Assembly (NCBI GenBank): GCA_964639445.1
Contig: CAZXDA010000004.1
Span: 1-26,156, forward strand
Direction: 5' to 3'
From: 2-01-FULL-49-22 sp964639445
GTDB lineage: Bacteria > Patescibacteriota > Saccharimonadia > Saccharimonadales > UBA10212
Length of the DNA: 26,156 nucleotides
The notes below the pieces were generated by a model. That model was not told the origin of the DNA. It ran no database searches and saw only the letters and a program-made list of their open reading frames with translations. The position numbers and the translations under genes are program-made. Shown in pieces: positions 14,361 through 20,320 of this stretch (the first letter of the stretch is position 1; every line of letters begins with the position of its first letter).

Positions 14361-16568
14361 TTAGACTCTTTCCGCCTTGAGCTCTTTTTTGGCGATAGCC
14401 GCCAGCCCGTCAAGTAGTTTGTTAGCTTCTTGGGTCGTCAAAGTTCGCTCCGGATGAGATAAAGTAATGCGCCAAGTAGTCTGTTTGTGGGACTTATCAT
14501 TCGGGCGTCGGAAAATATCTATAGGCTCTAAGTTAAAAGCGTAGCCATGTTGTTTAGCAACCTGCTCTATCTCCTTTTTCATAAAGGCTTCAAGGTCGCC
14601 GTAGCTTACTTTTACGTCCGTTCGCAGGCAAATATCCTGGTCTAGGCTCGGGAAGCGATTTAGTGGGTGGTATACCGATCCTCTAGGTGCGACTAATGCG
14701 GGTAAATAGAGTTCGAAACCGGCGCAATATTTTGGCAGCTTTAGATTTGCTTGGACTGAGGCAGTATATTCACCAAGCCGACCAACCATTTGACCATCTG
14801 CAAAAACATTAGCCGAACGAGACGGTTCAAAATAAGCTAGAGCGTCATGCATTGTAGCTTTCTCAGGTACTTCATAGTGAACTTCAGAAAATCCCAGCTT
14901 TTTGAGTAAGTAAGTGCAGAACGTTTGAGCGGCATAATATGGCGCGCCTGCCTGTCCGGCAGGCAGGCCGGCTTGAGGAGTTTTGGAAGCTACTACCAGA
15001 GCCAATTGCTCTAACTCCGCCGGTATTTTTTCTTTATCCAGCATTCCTTTATAGTGGCCAACGCCAATTTCAAACAAAGCAAAGCTATCAAAGCCGGCTT
15101 TGATGTTAGGATGAACTTTATCTAGCAGGCTGGGTGTCTGCGTCTGGCGGTAGAATTGCAAGTCAGGGCTAAGGGCATTGCGGATATGGTAAGAATTTTT
15201 GGGATTCTGGCCGGTTTTTTGTAGCAAAGAGCCGTGAACAAAGCTGTAGGTTAGAACTTCATTGGCGCCAGCCGAGCTCAAAATATTGCGGATCTTTTGC
15301 TTAAGCTCAATTTTTGGATTAGGCGCGGCTGGTGCAATATCGCGCTTTGGCAAGACTTTTGGCAACTTATCATAGCCATACAGGCGGCCTACTTCCTCTA
15401 CAATATCTTCCGGAATTTCAATATCTGTGCGCCAAAAAGGCACTTCAATTTTCAAGATGTCATTCCGGCGAAAGCCGGAATCTATTTTTTTACTGGATCC
15501 CGGATCAAGTCCGGGATGACCTGCGGTCACCTCAAACTCAACGTTTTGCAGCAATTTAGCCATCTCGCCTCCAGACAAATTAAGACCTAAGCGCTCATTC
15601 ACAAAATCGCTACTAACTTTCACTTCGGCCGACGGATTTAACTTTCCTTGAACATCATAAATGGTGCGAGCCGGTAGTCCTCCAGCTTCATTAATCACAA
15701 AATCGACTACTCGAGCCAGCACGCGATCATTCTGCCAAGGCGACTGGTTCTTTGTAAAGCGTGTAGCGGCATCAGTAAATAGACCATGATGCATGGCCGT
15801 TGTACGGGTCGCGCTCATGTCAAAATTACCGACTTCTAAAATTATGTTTTTAGTGTTCTCGTCGACTTCGGTTTCGGCTCCGCCCATCACCCCGCCTAAG
15901 CCAATCGCATGTTTATCGGTCGCAATCACGACTTCCTTGCCTTCAAGTGTGATTTCTTTACCGCCAATTAACTTCAGTTTTTCGCCTTTTTTAGCCTTTC
16001 GGACAATTATTTGAGCTTTGTCGCCGCTTAAGGCCTTTACCTTGTCGTAATCCCAAGCATGTATTGGCTGAGCTGTTTCTAGCATCACGTAATTTGTGAC
16101 ATCTACCACACTGTTGACCGGCCGCACGCCGACGGCGGCTAGAAGTCTGGCTATTTCAATCGAGCTTCTTCTAACTTTAACGTTTTTAACCACTTGCATC
16201 ATAAATCGTGGCACTAAATCTGGCAGCTCGTTTCTGACGCTCAGAAGTTTATCATCTGACTTATGATTGACCGCCGGTTTTTCAACTAAATACCACTTTG
16301 GTGAACGGAATACCAGGTGTTGGATGCCAGCCAGCTCACGCGCAATGCCGAGCATGCCAAAGCAGTCCGGCCGGTGGGTAAACATTTTGTTTTCAATATC
16401 AATTACGATGTCGTTGTCGTATTCTTTGCCGAGGTGAGTGACTCCTTCGACCGCTCCGAGTTGAGCACCAATTTTTTTGACCAGAGCATCTACGCCGTCC
16501 GGCAGCAAATTTGCCGAACACTGATTAGCTTCAACAATGCTTTTTATCCAATTAACGCTAACCTTCAT
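14361..16568 (-). CDS. pheT: Phenylalanyl-tRNA synthetase beta subunit lacking the N-terminal tRNA-binding domain
   Basis: 735-residue PheRS beta chain. After MKVSVNWIKSIVE the sequence passes almost directly to DIVIDIENKMFTHRPDC, the equivalent of the region following the EMAP/OB-fold domain, so that ~100-residue domain is missing. The B3/B4 editing region (VNSVVDVTNYVMLETAQPIHAWD), the B5 domain, the core (EVGRLYGYDKLPKVLP) and the C-terminal FDX-ACB anticodon-binding domain (PLNRFPSLDQDICLRTDV...) are present. Two palindromic repeats are read in frame as extra peptide (GHPGLDPGSSKKIDSGFRRND and QAGLPAGQAG). Start ATG is the end of element E4. Works with PheS as a heterotetramer. Confidence 0.96.
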   Translation of the reverse strand: MKVSVNWIKSIVEANQCSANLLPDGVDALVKKIGAQLGAVEGVTHLGKEYDNDIVIDIENKMFTHRPDCFGMLGIARELAGIQHLVFRSPKWYLVEKPAVNHKSDDKLLSVRNELPDLVPRFMMQVVKNVKVRRSSIEIARLLAAVGVRPVNSVVDVTNYVMLETAQPIHAWDYDKVKALSGDKAQIIVRKAKKGEKLKLIGGKEITLEGKEVVIATDKHAIGLGGVMGGAETEVDENTKNIILEVGNFDMSATRTTAMHHGLFTDAATRFTKNQSPWQNDRVLARVVDFVINEAGGLPARTIYDVQGKLNPSAEVKVSSDFVNERLGLNLSGGEMAKLLQNVEFEVTAGHPGLDPGSSKKIDSGFRRNDILKIEVPFWRTDIEIPEDIVEEVGRLYGYDKLPKVLPKRDIAPAAPNPKIELKQKIRNILSSAGANEVLTYSFVHGSLLQKTGQNPKNSYHIRNALSPDLQFYRQTQTPSLLDKVHPNIKAGFDSFALFEIGVGHYKGMLDKEKIPAELEQLALVVASKTPQAGLPAGQAGAPYYAAQTFCTYLLKKLGFSEVHYEVPEKATMHDALAYFEPSRSANVFADGQMVGRLGEYTASVQANLKLPKYCAGFELYLPALVAPRGSVYHPLNRFPSLDQDICLRTDVKVSYGDLEAFMKKEIEQVAKQHGYAFNLEPIDIFRRPNDKSHKQTTWRITLSHPERTLTTQEANKLLDGLAAIAKKELKAERV
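14946..14968. repeat. GC-rich palindrome inside pheT (GLPAGQAG type)
   Basis: GCCTGCCTG and CAGGCAGGC form a 9-bp stem around TCCGG. It is read in frame as QAGLPAGQAG within a poorly conserved part of PheT. The same CCTGCCTGCCGG-type palindrome recurs between ndh and the next gene (25332-25365), so it is a dispersed repeat family. Confidence 0.85.
15459..15520. repeat. Composite palindromic repeat inside pheT (HPGLDPGS...FRRND type)
   Basis: Two hairpins, ATTCCGG/CCGGAAT (15462-15481) and GATCCCGG/CCGGGATG (about 15497-15518), bounded by GTCATTCC at the left and GGGATGAC at the right. This is a widely distributed bacterial repeat type. It is translated as HPGLDPGS and GFRRND within PheT, just after the B5 domain, and keeps frame. 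Confidence 0.88.
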
Positions 16569-16756
16569 CCCGATTAGACCTCAATCTCCAGCTTTAAACT
16601 ATAACAAAGTGTTGGAAGTGAAACCTGCCATCCAACGAGCACATTAGCTTCGATAATGAGGGACTGAGGTCTAACGGGATAGACCACGTTAGAAGTCTGA
16701 TTCTGTGCTAGCAAATCAGAGCTTGACGCAGTCAGGCAACTTCTAATCGTGGTCAT
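16566..16756 (-). promoter_or_regulatory. Structured translational leader element E4 (pheT)
   Basis: Long form. Starts ATGACCACGATTAGAAGT, with its ATG overlapping the zinc-finger gene stop (TAATG), and ends GAGGTCTAATCGGGATG on the pheT start. Domain 1 stem GACCACG-A-TTAGAAGT with ACTTCTAACGTGGTC carries a C-to-A change matched by G-to-T, a compensatory pair relative to E1-E3. Hairpins TGAC/GTCA and CTGATT/AATCAG lie inside. Domain 2 contains the GTTGGATGGCAGG motif closed by TCCAAC and the AAGCTGGAGATTGAGG tract shared with E5. Confidence 0.77.
16574..16756 (-). CDS. ORF carried by leader element E4 (60 codons)
   Basis: Starts at the first ATG of E4, overlapping the preceding TAA by one base, and ends at the TAA 5 nt before the pheT ATG. 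The peptide begins MTTIRSCL, contains NQTSN and PVRPQSLI and ends LEIEV like the E5 ORF. No known domain. It is best read as a device for moving ribosomes through the element toward pheT; whether the peptide matters is unknown. Confidence 0.3.
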   Translation of the reverse strand: MTTIRSCLTASSSDLLAQNQTSNVVYPVRPQSLIIEANVLVGWQVSLPTLCYSLKLEIEV

Positions 16757-16923
16757 TAGCCGCCTTTCGCTTTAGCTTCTTCGGCTTCGACAGACTTCAT
16801 TGAGATTTCTAAACTGCAAGCATTGTTGGCTTTGCAAAAAGCTTCACACTGTCTGGCTGTTCCTTCATCCCGATAATGCAACCCACAAACCGGGCATTGG
16901 TACAACTCTGCTTCATTCTTCAT
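16756..16923 (-). CDS. Small zinc-finger-like protein (55 aa) between pheS and pheT
   Basis: A short gene easily missed: MKNEAELYQCPVCGLHYRDE..., with CPVC at about 10-13 and a second Cys pair set QCEAFCKANNAC (about 26-37), suggesting one bound zinc. The remainder is a charged helical tail ending EAEEAKAKGG. Similar tiny CPVCGLHY proteins occur in CPR and archaeal genomes with no established function. The ATG has a GGAG about 8 nt upstream within a GAATG-repeat tract, 18 nt after the pheS stop. Its TAA overlaps the E4 ORF start, tying pheS, this gene and pheT into one chain. Confidence 0.75.
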   Translation of the reverse strand: MKNEAELYQCPVCGLHYRDEGTARQCEAFCKANNACSLEISMKSVEAEEAKAKGG

Positions 16924-16941
16924 TCTGCATTCTCCATTCTT

Positions 16942-17982
16942 TTATTTAAATTGTCTCAAGAAGCTTAAATTGCCGGAGTGGAAGTGGCGGATGTCTTCGA
17001 TGTTGTATTTCATCATGACTAAACGCTCCAAACCGCAGCCCCAGGCAAAGCCAGTGTACTCATTTGGATCGATGCCGGCCATTTTAAGAACATTGGGATG
17101 AATCATGCCCATGCCCAAAAGCTCAATCCAGCCAACATAACCACAAATGTGGCAGCCTTTTTTGCCGCAAAACGGGCACGAGATAACCATTTCAAAGCTC
17201 GGTTCTGTAAAAGGAAAATAAAATGGTTGTAGTTTGACCTCAATTTCCTGCTGATAATATTCGCTTAGAAAATTCTGGAATGTTGTTATCAGATGCCCAG
17301 CGTGCACGCCTTTATCAACGTAAACGCCTTCAAATTGATGGAAAGTGTGTTCATGGCGGGCATCCACGTCCTCGTTTCTAAATACTCGGCCGGGCAGCAC
17401 CACAGCAATCGGCTGGCCCTTTTCAAGATTAGGTTTAAATTGCTTTAGAACACGGTTTTGCATTGTGCTGGTATGCGCCGGTGCCACTAAATCTTCGTCA
17501 GTCACAAACGTGTCGTAATCGTCTCTGGCCGGATGTTCCGGCGGGAAATTTAAAGACGTAAACATATGCCAATCGTCGTCGATCTCGCGCGACTCAACGG
17601 CCGTAAAGCCCATGCGCGCGAAAATATCAAGTACTTCTTCGAGCTCGGTCATCAATGGATGTTTACTGCCGTTTCCGGCCGAAAGCAGTTGCGGCCGTTT
17701 TTCTGGCGGTACGTTGATATCGAACGGCGCGGTAACGTCAATAGGGGGAAGCGTTAAGCGTGAAGCGTGAAGGGATTTTTTAACTAAACCCTCAATCTCA
17801 GTTCTTAACTCATTAGCTTCTTTTCCAAAAGCCGCCCGTTCAGCAACCGGCAATGTTTTTATCCTATCGAAAAGCGCCAAAAGCTCTGGCGCGCGCAAAA
17901 TCGCCCGCTTATCCTCAAGCTCTTTAAACTTTTCTTTAAGTTGCTTGGCAACTTTAGCAACCTCCGGATTTTTATACTCCAT
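16942..17982 (-). CDS. pheS: Phenylalanyl-tRNA synthetase alpha subunit
   Basis: 346-residue catalytic subunit attaching phenylalanine to tRNA(Phe). The N-terminal ~85 residues form the helical tRNA-binding arm. The class II core follows: motif 2 region GRVFRNEDVDARHEHTFHQFEG, the Phe pocket QPFYFPFTEPSFEM, and motif 3 GFAWGCGLERLVMMKY. An inserted CPFCGKKGCHICG segment suggests a bound zinc, as in many bacterial PheS. The linker LHASRLTLP is encoded by an iterated CGCTTCA repeat (17744-17770). The start is the final ATG of element E5. Confidence 0.97.
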   Translation of the reverse strand: MEYKNPEVAKVAKQLKEKFKELEDKRAILRAPELLALFDRIKTLPVAERAAFGKEANELRTEIEGLVKKSLHASRLTLPPIDVTAPFDINVPPEKRPQLLSAGNGSKHPLMTELEEVLDIFARMGFTAVESREIDDDWHMFTSLNFPPEHPARDDYDTFVTDEDLVAPAHTSTMQNRVLKQFKPNLEKGQPIAVVLPGRVFRNEDVDARHEHTFHQFEGVYVDKGVHAGHLITTFQNFLSEYYQQEIEVKLQPFYFPFTEPSFEMVISCPFCGKKGCHICGYVGWIELLGMGMIHPNVLKMAGIDPNEYTGFAWGCGLERLVMMKYNIEDIRHFHSGNLSFLRQFK

Positions 17983-18167
17983 CCCGATTAGACCTCAATC
18001 TCCAGCTTTAAAGTTGAGTAATGCATTGAGAAAAAAGCCTGCCATCCAACGCACTGAATAATTCCGTTAATTAGGGACTGAGGTCTAACGGGATGTGTCC
18101 CGTTAAAAGTCTGGTTTGCTTGCAAATCAGAGCTAGCTTTTAGCGTGCTACTTTTAATCGGGACCAT
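17980..18167 (-). promoter_or_regulatory. Structured translational leader element E5 (pheS)
   Basis: Long form and the only copy at the head of a transcription unit. Starts ATGGTCCCGATTAAAAGT and ends GAGGTCTAATCGGGATG on the pheS start. Domain 1 stem GTCCCG-A-TTAAAAGT with ACTTTTAACGGGAC has two compensatory changes relative to the others (C-G to T-A, and G-C to A-T). Hairpins TAGC/GCTA and CTG.TTTGC/GCAAA.CAG lie inside. A -10-like TATACT (18178-18183) ends 10 nt before the first ATG, so the transcript would begin almost at the element's first base. Confidence 0.77.
17988..18167 (-). CDS. ORF carried by leader element E5 (59 codons)
   Basis: Begins MVPIKSS at the first ATG of E5 and ends LEIEV-TAA 5 nt before the pheS ATG. 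An in-frame extension upstream to 18248 exists but would cross the promoter and the divergent gene, so it is rejected. It shares NQT(S/F)NG, HPVRPQSLI and GWQ blocks with the E4 ORF. With the -10 box where it is, this ORF would be translated from a near-leaderless mRNA. Confidence 0.3.
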   Translation of the reverse strand: MVPIKSSTLKASSDLQANQTFNGTHPVRPQSLINGIIQCVGWQAFFSMHYSTLKLEIEV

Positions 18168-18177
18168 CTTAGTTTTT

Positions 18178-18183
18178 AGTATA
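18178..18183 (-). promoter_or_regulatory. -10 box of the pheS operon
   Basis: TATACT on the minus strand, 10 nt before the E5 ORF ATG. No convincing -35. It lies back to back with the glycosidase promoter in a 51-bp divergent intergenic region. Confidence 0.5.
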
Positions 18184-18203
18184 CCAATTCCATCTGTTAT
18201 CGC

Positions 18204-18209
18204 TATACT
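18204..18209 (+). promoter_or_regulatory. -10 box of the glycosidase gene
   Basis: TATACT on the plus strand, ending 9 nt before the ATG at 18219. There is AGG just before the ATG but no room for a full leader, so a leaderless or very short-leader mRNA is expected. Confidence 0.5.
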
Positions 18210-18218
18210 TAAACAGGT

Positions 18219-19532
18219 ATGGAACAAAAACTGCTGGAAGAAGCGCAAAAAGTCCTAAAACAAAATAATCGCGGCAAATATACGGTGCCGGCGGGCAGTT
18301 TATACCCGCACCAGTGGTTGTGGGACAGCTGCTTCATAGCAATTGGACTTAGACATTTTGATATCGAGCGAGCCCAAACTGAACTTAGAAGTTTACTGCG
18401 GGGCCAGTGGAGTAACGGCATGATGCCAAATTTAATCTTTTCTAAAGATGCCGAGCACCGTCGTCACAGAGAACTTTGGCGCAGCTACGTTAGCCCATAT
18501 GCACCACACAATGTCGCTACCAGCGGTATTACGCAGCCGCCGATGCTGGCAGAAGCTGTTGTGCAAATAGGCCAAAAACTCAAAATGCCGGAGCGGCGCA
18601 GTTGGTATCGCCAGATATACCCTGCTTTGCTGCGTTATCACGAGTGGTTGTATGCGGAGCGTGATCCGCATGGCGAAGGCTTAATAATCCTCCTACATCC
18701 TTATGAGTGCGGCATGGACAACACGCCGCCATGGATAAGCGAGCTTAGAAAGCACAGTATGCCGTGGTGGGTAAGCTTAATTGAAAAGCTCCATTTGGAT
18801 GGCATGGTGAACTTTGTTAGGCGCGACACGCGGCATGTACCACTGGGCCAACGTATGAGCAATATAGAAGCCATAGCTTATTGGGCGGCCATTCACCGCT
18901 TGCGGCGCAAGGCTTATAATTCTGAGGCGATTCTCCCCCGCTCCTTATTTGCTGTTGAAGATTTGGGATTTAACTGCATTTTAATTCGTGCCAACAGCCT
19001 GCTTAAAAACATCGCCAAAGATATTGGCCACAAGTTGCCGGAAGGCTTGCTAGTTAAAATGGCCGGAACCGAAGCCGCGCTGGAGCAGCTTTGGGACGAG
19101 CGCAGCGGCTTTTATTACAGCCGCAGTTTTGTTAGCCATAAATTGATCGAGGAACCAACAATAGCAACTCTGCTGCCACTTTATGCCGGCTGTATCTCTA
19201 AAGAAAGAGCCGAGCACTTGGTCAAACTTTTAAAATCGAAGGACAAATTTGGTTTGGCGTGGCCGGTGCCGAGCGTGCCGAAAAATTCATCATTTTTTGA
19301 TCCGATGAAATACTGGCAAGGACCGAAATGGATCAATACCAACTGGTTGATTATTTCCGGCCTGAGAAGCTATGGGTTTGACGATGAGGCCGACCAGCTG
19401 CAGGCCAAAACCCTGCAGCTCGTCGGGCAAAATGGGTTCTTTGAATATTTCAGCCCATTAGATGGCACGCCAGCCGGCGCCGCCAATTTTTCCTGGACCG
19501 CCGCCCTCACCATCGATTTGTTGAAAAGTTAG
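18219..19532 (+). CDS. GH63-like glycoside hydrolase (trehalase/glucosidase superfamily)
   Basis: 437-residue (alpha/alpha)6-barrel glycosidase. Near the N-terminus is YPHQWLWDSCFIAIGLRHFD, the substrate-site segment typical of GH63 and mannosyl-/glucosylglycerate hydrolases. Later come DGMVNFVRRDTRH, the helical AIAYWAAIHR, and the C-terminal YWQGPKWINTNWLI followed by GFFEYFSPLDGTPAGAANFSWTAA, where the conserved acidic residue and Trp lie. No signal peptide, so cytoplasmic. Likely substrates are alpha-linked glucosides or compatible solutes such as glucosylglycerate; a debranching role is also possible. Monocistronic, divergent from pheS. Confidence 0.82.
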   Translation: MEQKLLEEAQKVLKQNNRGKYTVPAGSLYPHQWLWDSCFIAIGLRHFDIERAQTELRSLLRGQWSNGMMPNLIFSKDAEHRRHRELWRSYVSPYAPHNVATSGITQPPMLAEAVVQIGQKLKMPERRSWYRQIYPALLRYHEWLYAERDPHGEGLIILLHPYECGMDNTPPWISELRKHSMPWWVSLIEKLHLDGMVNFVRRDTRHVPLGQRMSNIEAIAYWAAIHRLRRKAYNSEAILPRSLFAVEDLGFNCILIRANSLLKNIAKDIGHKLPEGLLVKMAGTEAALEQLWDERSGFYYSRSFVSHKLIEEPTIATLLPLYAGCISKERAEHLVKLLKSKDKFGLAWPVPSVPKNSSFFDPMKYWQGPKWINTNWLIISGLRSYGFDDEADQLQAKTLQLVGQNGFFEYFSPLDGTPAGAANFSWTAALTIDLLKS

Positions 19533-19580
19533 CATGAAAATTGTAAAATATTTTTGATTTTGCTGGAGTGCGGTTCGCTC

Positions 19581-19599
19581 TGCGAGCCTAGCGCTCGCA
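19581..19599. repeat. Stem-loop upstream of the GC-rich cassette
   Basis: TGCGAGC and GCTCGCA (7-bp perfect stem) around a CTAGC loop, between the glycosidase stop and the cassette's inverted repeat. It may terminate or process the glycosidase mRNA, but no U-tract follows. Confidence 0.55.
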
Positions 19600-19635
19600 A
19601 CAATCGCACATCGCGACAGAAAGGAAGTCTCCGCT

Positions 19636-20043
19636 ATGTTCTCGAAGCAGGAGATGGAAGCGTACGACTACGCTCGCAGAAACGTGGCTGATCTTGTGAA
19701 GTTCCTCGAGGAGGGCGAGAGGGACTACGCAAGGCTCGGAGACTCCATTCTCCGCGTCCCAGGAGGTCAGCGCGTTCTGGAACTCCTCAAAAGGACAGAA
19801 CGTCTGATGACTGAGGAAGTTCCCGATCGCTCCGCACTACAGGAGGCACGCAACATGCTCCTACAAGTGCGCAGGGTCTTCGGTCACTACTACGATCAAC
19901 TGCCCCAGCGAGATGGCCTGATCAGACGCTGCGACGCGGCAATCGTGGGCGTACCTGGAGAAGGTGAGCCCTCTCAGGCGCCGTTCGACGTCTGGGCGAT
20001 CATCGGGGAGGCCCCGGAGGAAGGGGTCAAGCTGACTGTCTAG
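19636..20043 (+). CDS. Hypothetical protein of the GC-rich cassette (135 aa)
   Basis: I do not recognise it. The sequence is highly charged and helical up to about residue 95 (MFSKQEMEAYDYARRNVADL..., RSALQEARNMLLQVRRVFGHYYDQL), followed by a Gly/Pro/Glu-rich tail (GVPGEGEPSQAPFDVWAIIGEAPEEGVKLTV). There is no signal peptide or membrane span. Codons prefer C or G at third positions, unlike its neighbours. It is preceded by a strong Shine-Dalgarno (CAGAAAGGAAG) matched almost exactly before the next gene, so both are translated by a classical leader mechanism. Likely horizontally acquired; function unknown. Confidence 0.65.
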   Translation: MFSKQEMEAYDYARRNVADLVKFLEEGERDYARLGDSILRVPGGQRVLELLKRTERLMTEEVPDRSALQEARNMLLQVRRVFGHYYDQLPQRDGLIRRCDAAIVGVPGEGEPSQAPFDVWAIIGEAPEEGVKLTV

Positions 20044-20059
20044 CGGCAGAAAGGAAGCC

Positions 20060-20275
20060 ATGAAAATCCTCAAAATACTGCGTGTTTGCGCATTCGTCCC
20101 CATGGCCCCCATCTATGCGATCGGCTACCCGTTCGCATCGCTCTTCTACAACGAAGATCCGGCGTGGACAAGGCGGCCGTTGGAGATCCGTTGTATCTCG
20201 GGGTACCTCGCCCCGCTGCTGTTCCTAGTTGAGGCCGGTGAGGCGCTCATAAGATGGATCAAGGAGGAGTGGTAG
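20060..20275 (+). CDS. Small membrane-associated hypothetical protein of the GC-rich cassette (71 aa)
   Basis: Starts MKILKILRVCAFVPMAPIYAI: a hydrophobic stretch (about 4-27) that could be a membrane span, a polar middle (NEDPAWTRRPLEIRC), then a second hydrophobic stretch GYLAPLLFLVEAGEALI ending in a charged tail. I know no family for it. Shine-Dalgarno GCAGAAAGGAAG lies 2-3 nt before the ATG, and the gene is 16 nt after the preceding one. Its TAG stop lies inside the stem of the terminator, so translation and termination are closely packed. Codon use is GC-rich like its partner. Confidence 0.6.
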   Translation: MKILKILRVCAFVPMAPIYAIGYPFASLFYNEDPAWTRRPLEIRCISGYLAPLLFLVEAGEALIRWIKEEW

Positions 20276-20298
20276 GGGGGCTCGCCCCCCTACCATGT
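20271..20298 (+). terminator. Intrinsic-terminator-like hairpin closing the GC-rich cassette
   Basis: GGTAGGGGGG (20271-20280), loop CTCG, CCCCCCTACC (20285-20294): a perfect 10-bp GC stem followed by ATGTTTTCT. The short T run is interrupted, so termination may be partial. The stop codon of the 71-aa gene is in the left arm. Confidence 0.7.
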
Positions 20299-20320
20299 TT
20301 TCTACTCTGTCGCGATAATC

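Larger units (their letters stand above)
19610..20316. mobile_element. Putative GC-rich two-gene cassette bounded by an 11-bp inverted repeat
   Basis: ATCGCGACAGA (19610-19620) and its exact reverse complement TCTGTCGCGAT (20306-20316) enclose two genes whose base composition, codon choice and Shine-Dalgarno signals differ from everything around them, together with their own terminator. No transposase or integrase is encoded and no target-site duplication is evident, so any movement would need help in trans. A chance repeat is the main alternative. Confidence 0.35.

Noticed and set aside
15459..15520. Extra functional domain in PheT at HPGLDPGS...FRRND
   Set aside because: The DNA is a known type of dispersed palindrome, so the peptide is a by-product of insertion.
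816..18167. E1-E5 as T-box riboswitches, suggested by pheS, pheT and gatA targets
   Set aside because: No T-box sequence, specifier loop or terminator/antiterminator is visible, and rpiB and a sugar kinase are also targets.
816..18167. E1-E5 as a CRISPR array or simple interspersed repeats
   Set aside because: Copies are kilobases apart, internally structured and fixed to gene starts; there are no spacers.
17988..18248. Longer 86-codon form of the E5 ORF
   Set aside because: It would start inside the divergent glycosidase gene and cross both -10 boxes; the similarity to E4 begins at the inner ATG.
20271..20298. Bidirectional terminator also serving rmuC
   Set aside because: No T-run follows the stem on the minus strand; only plus-strand termination is supported.
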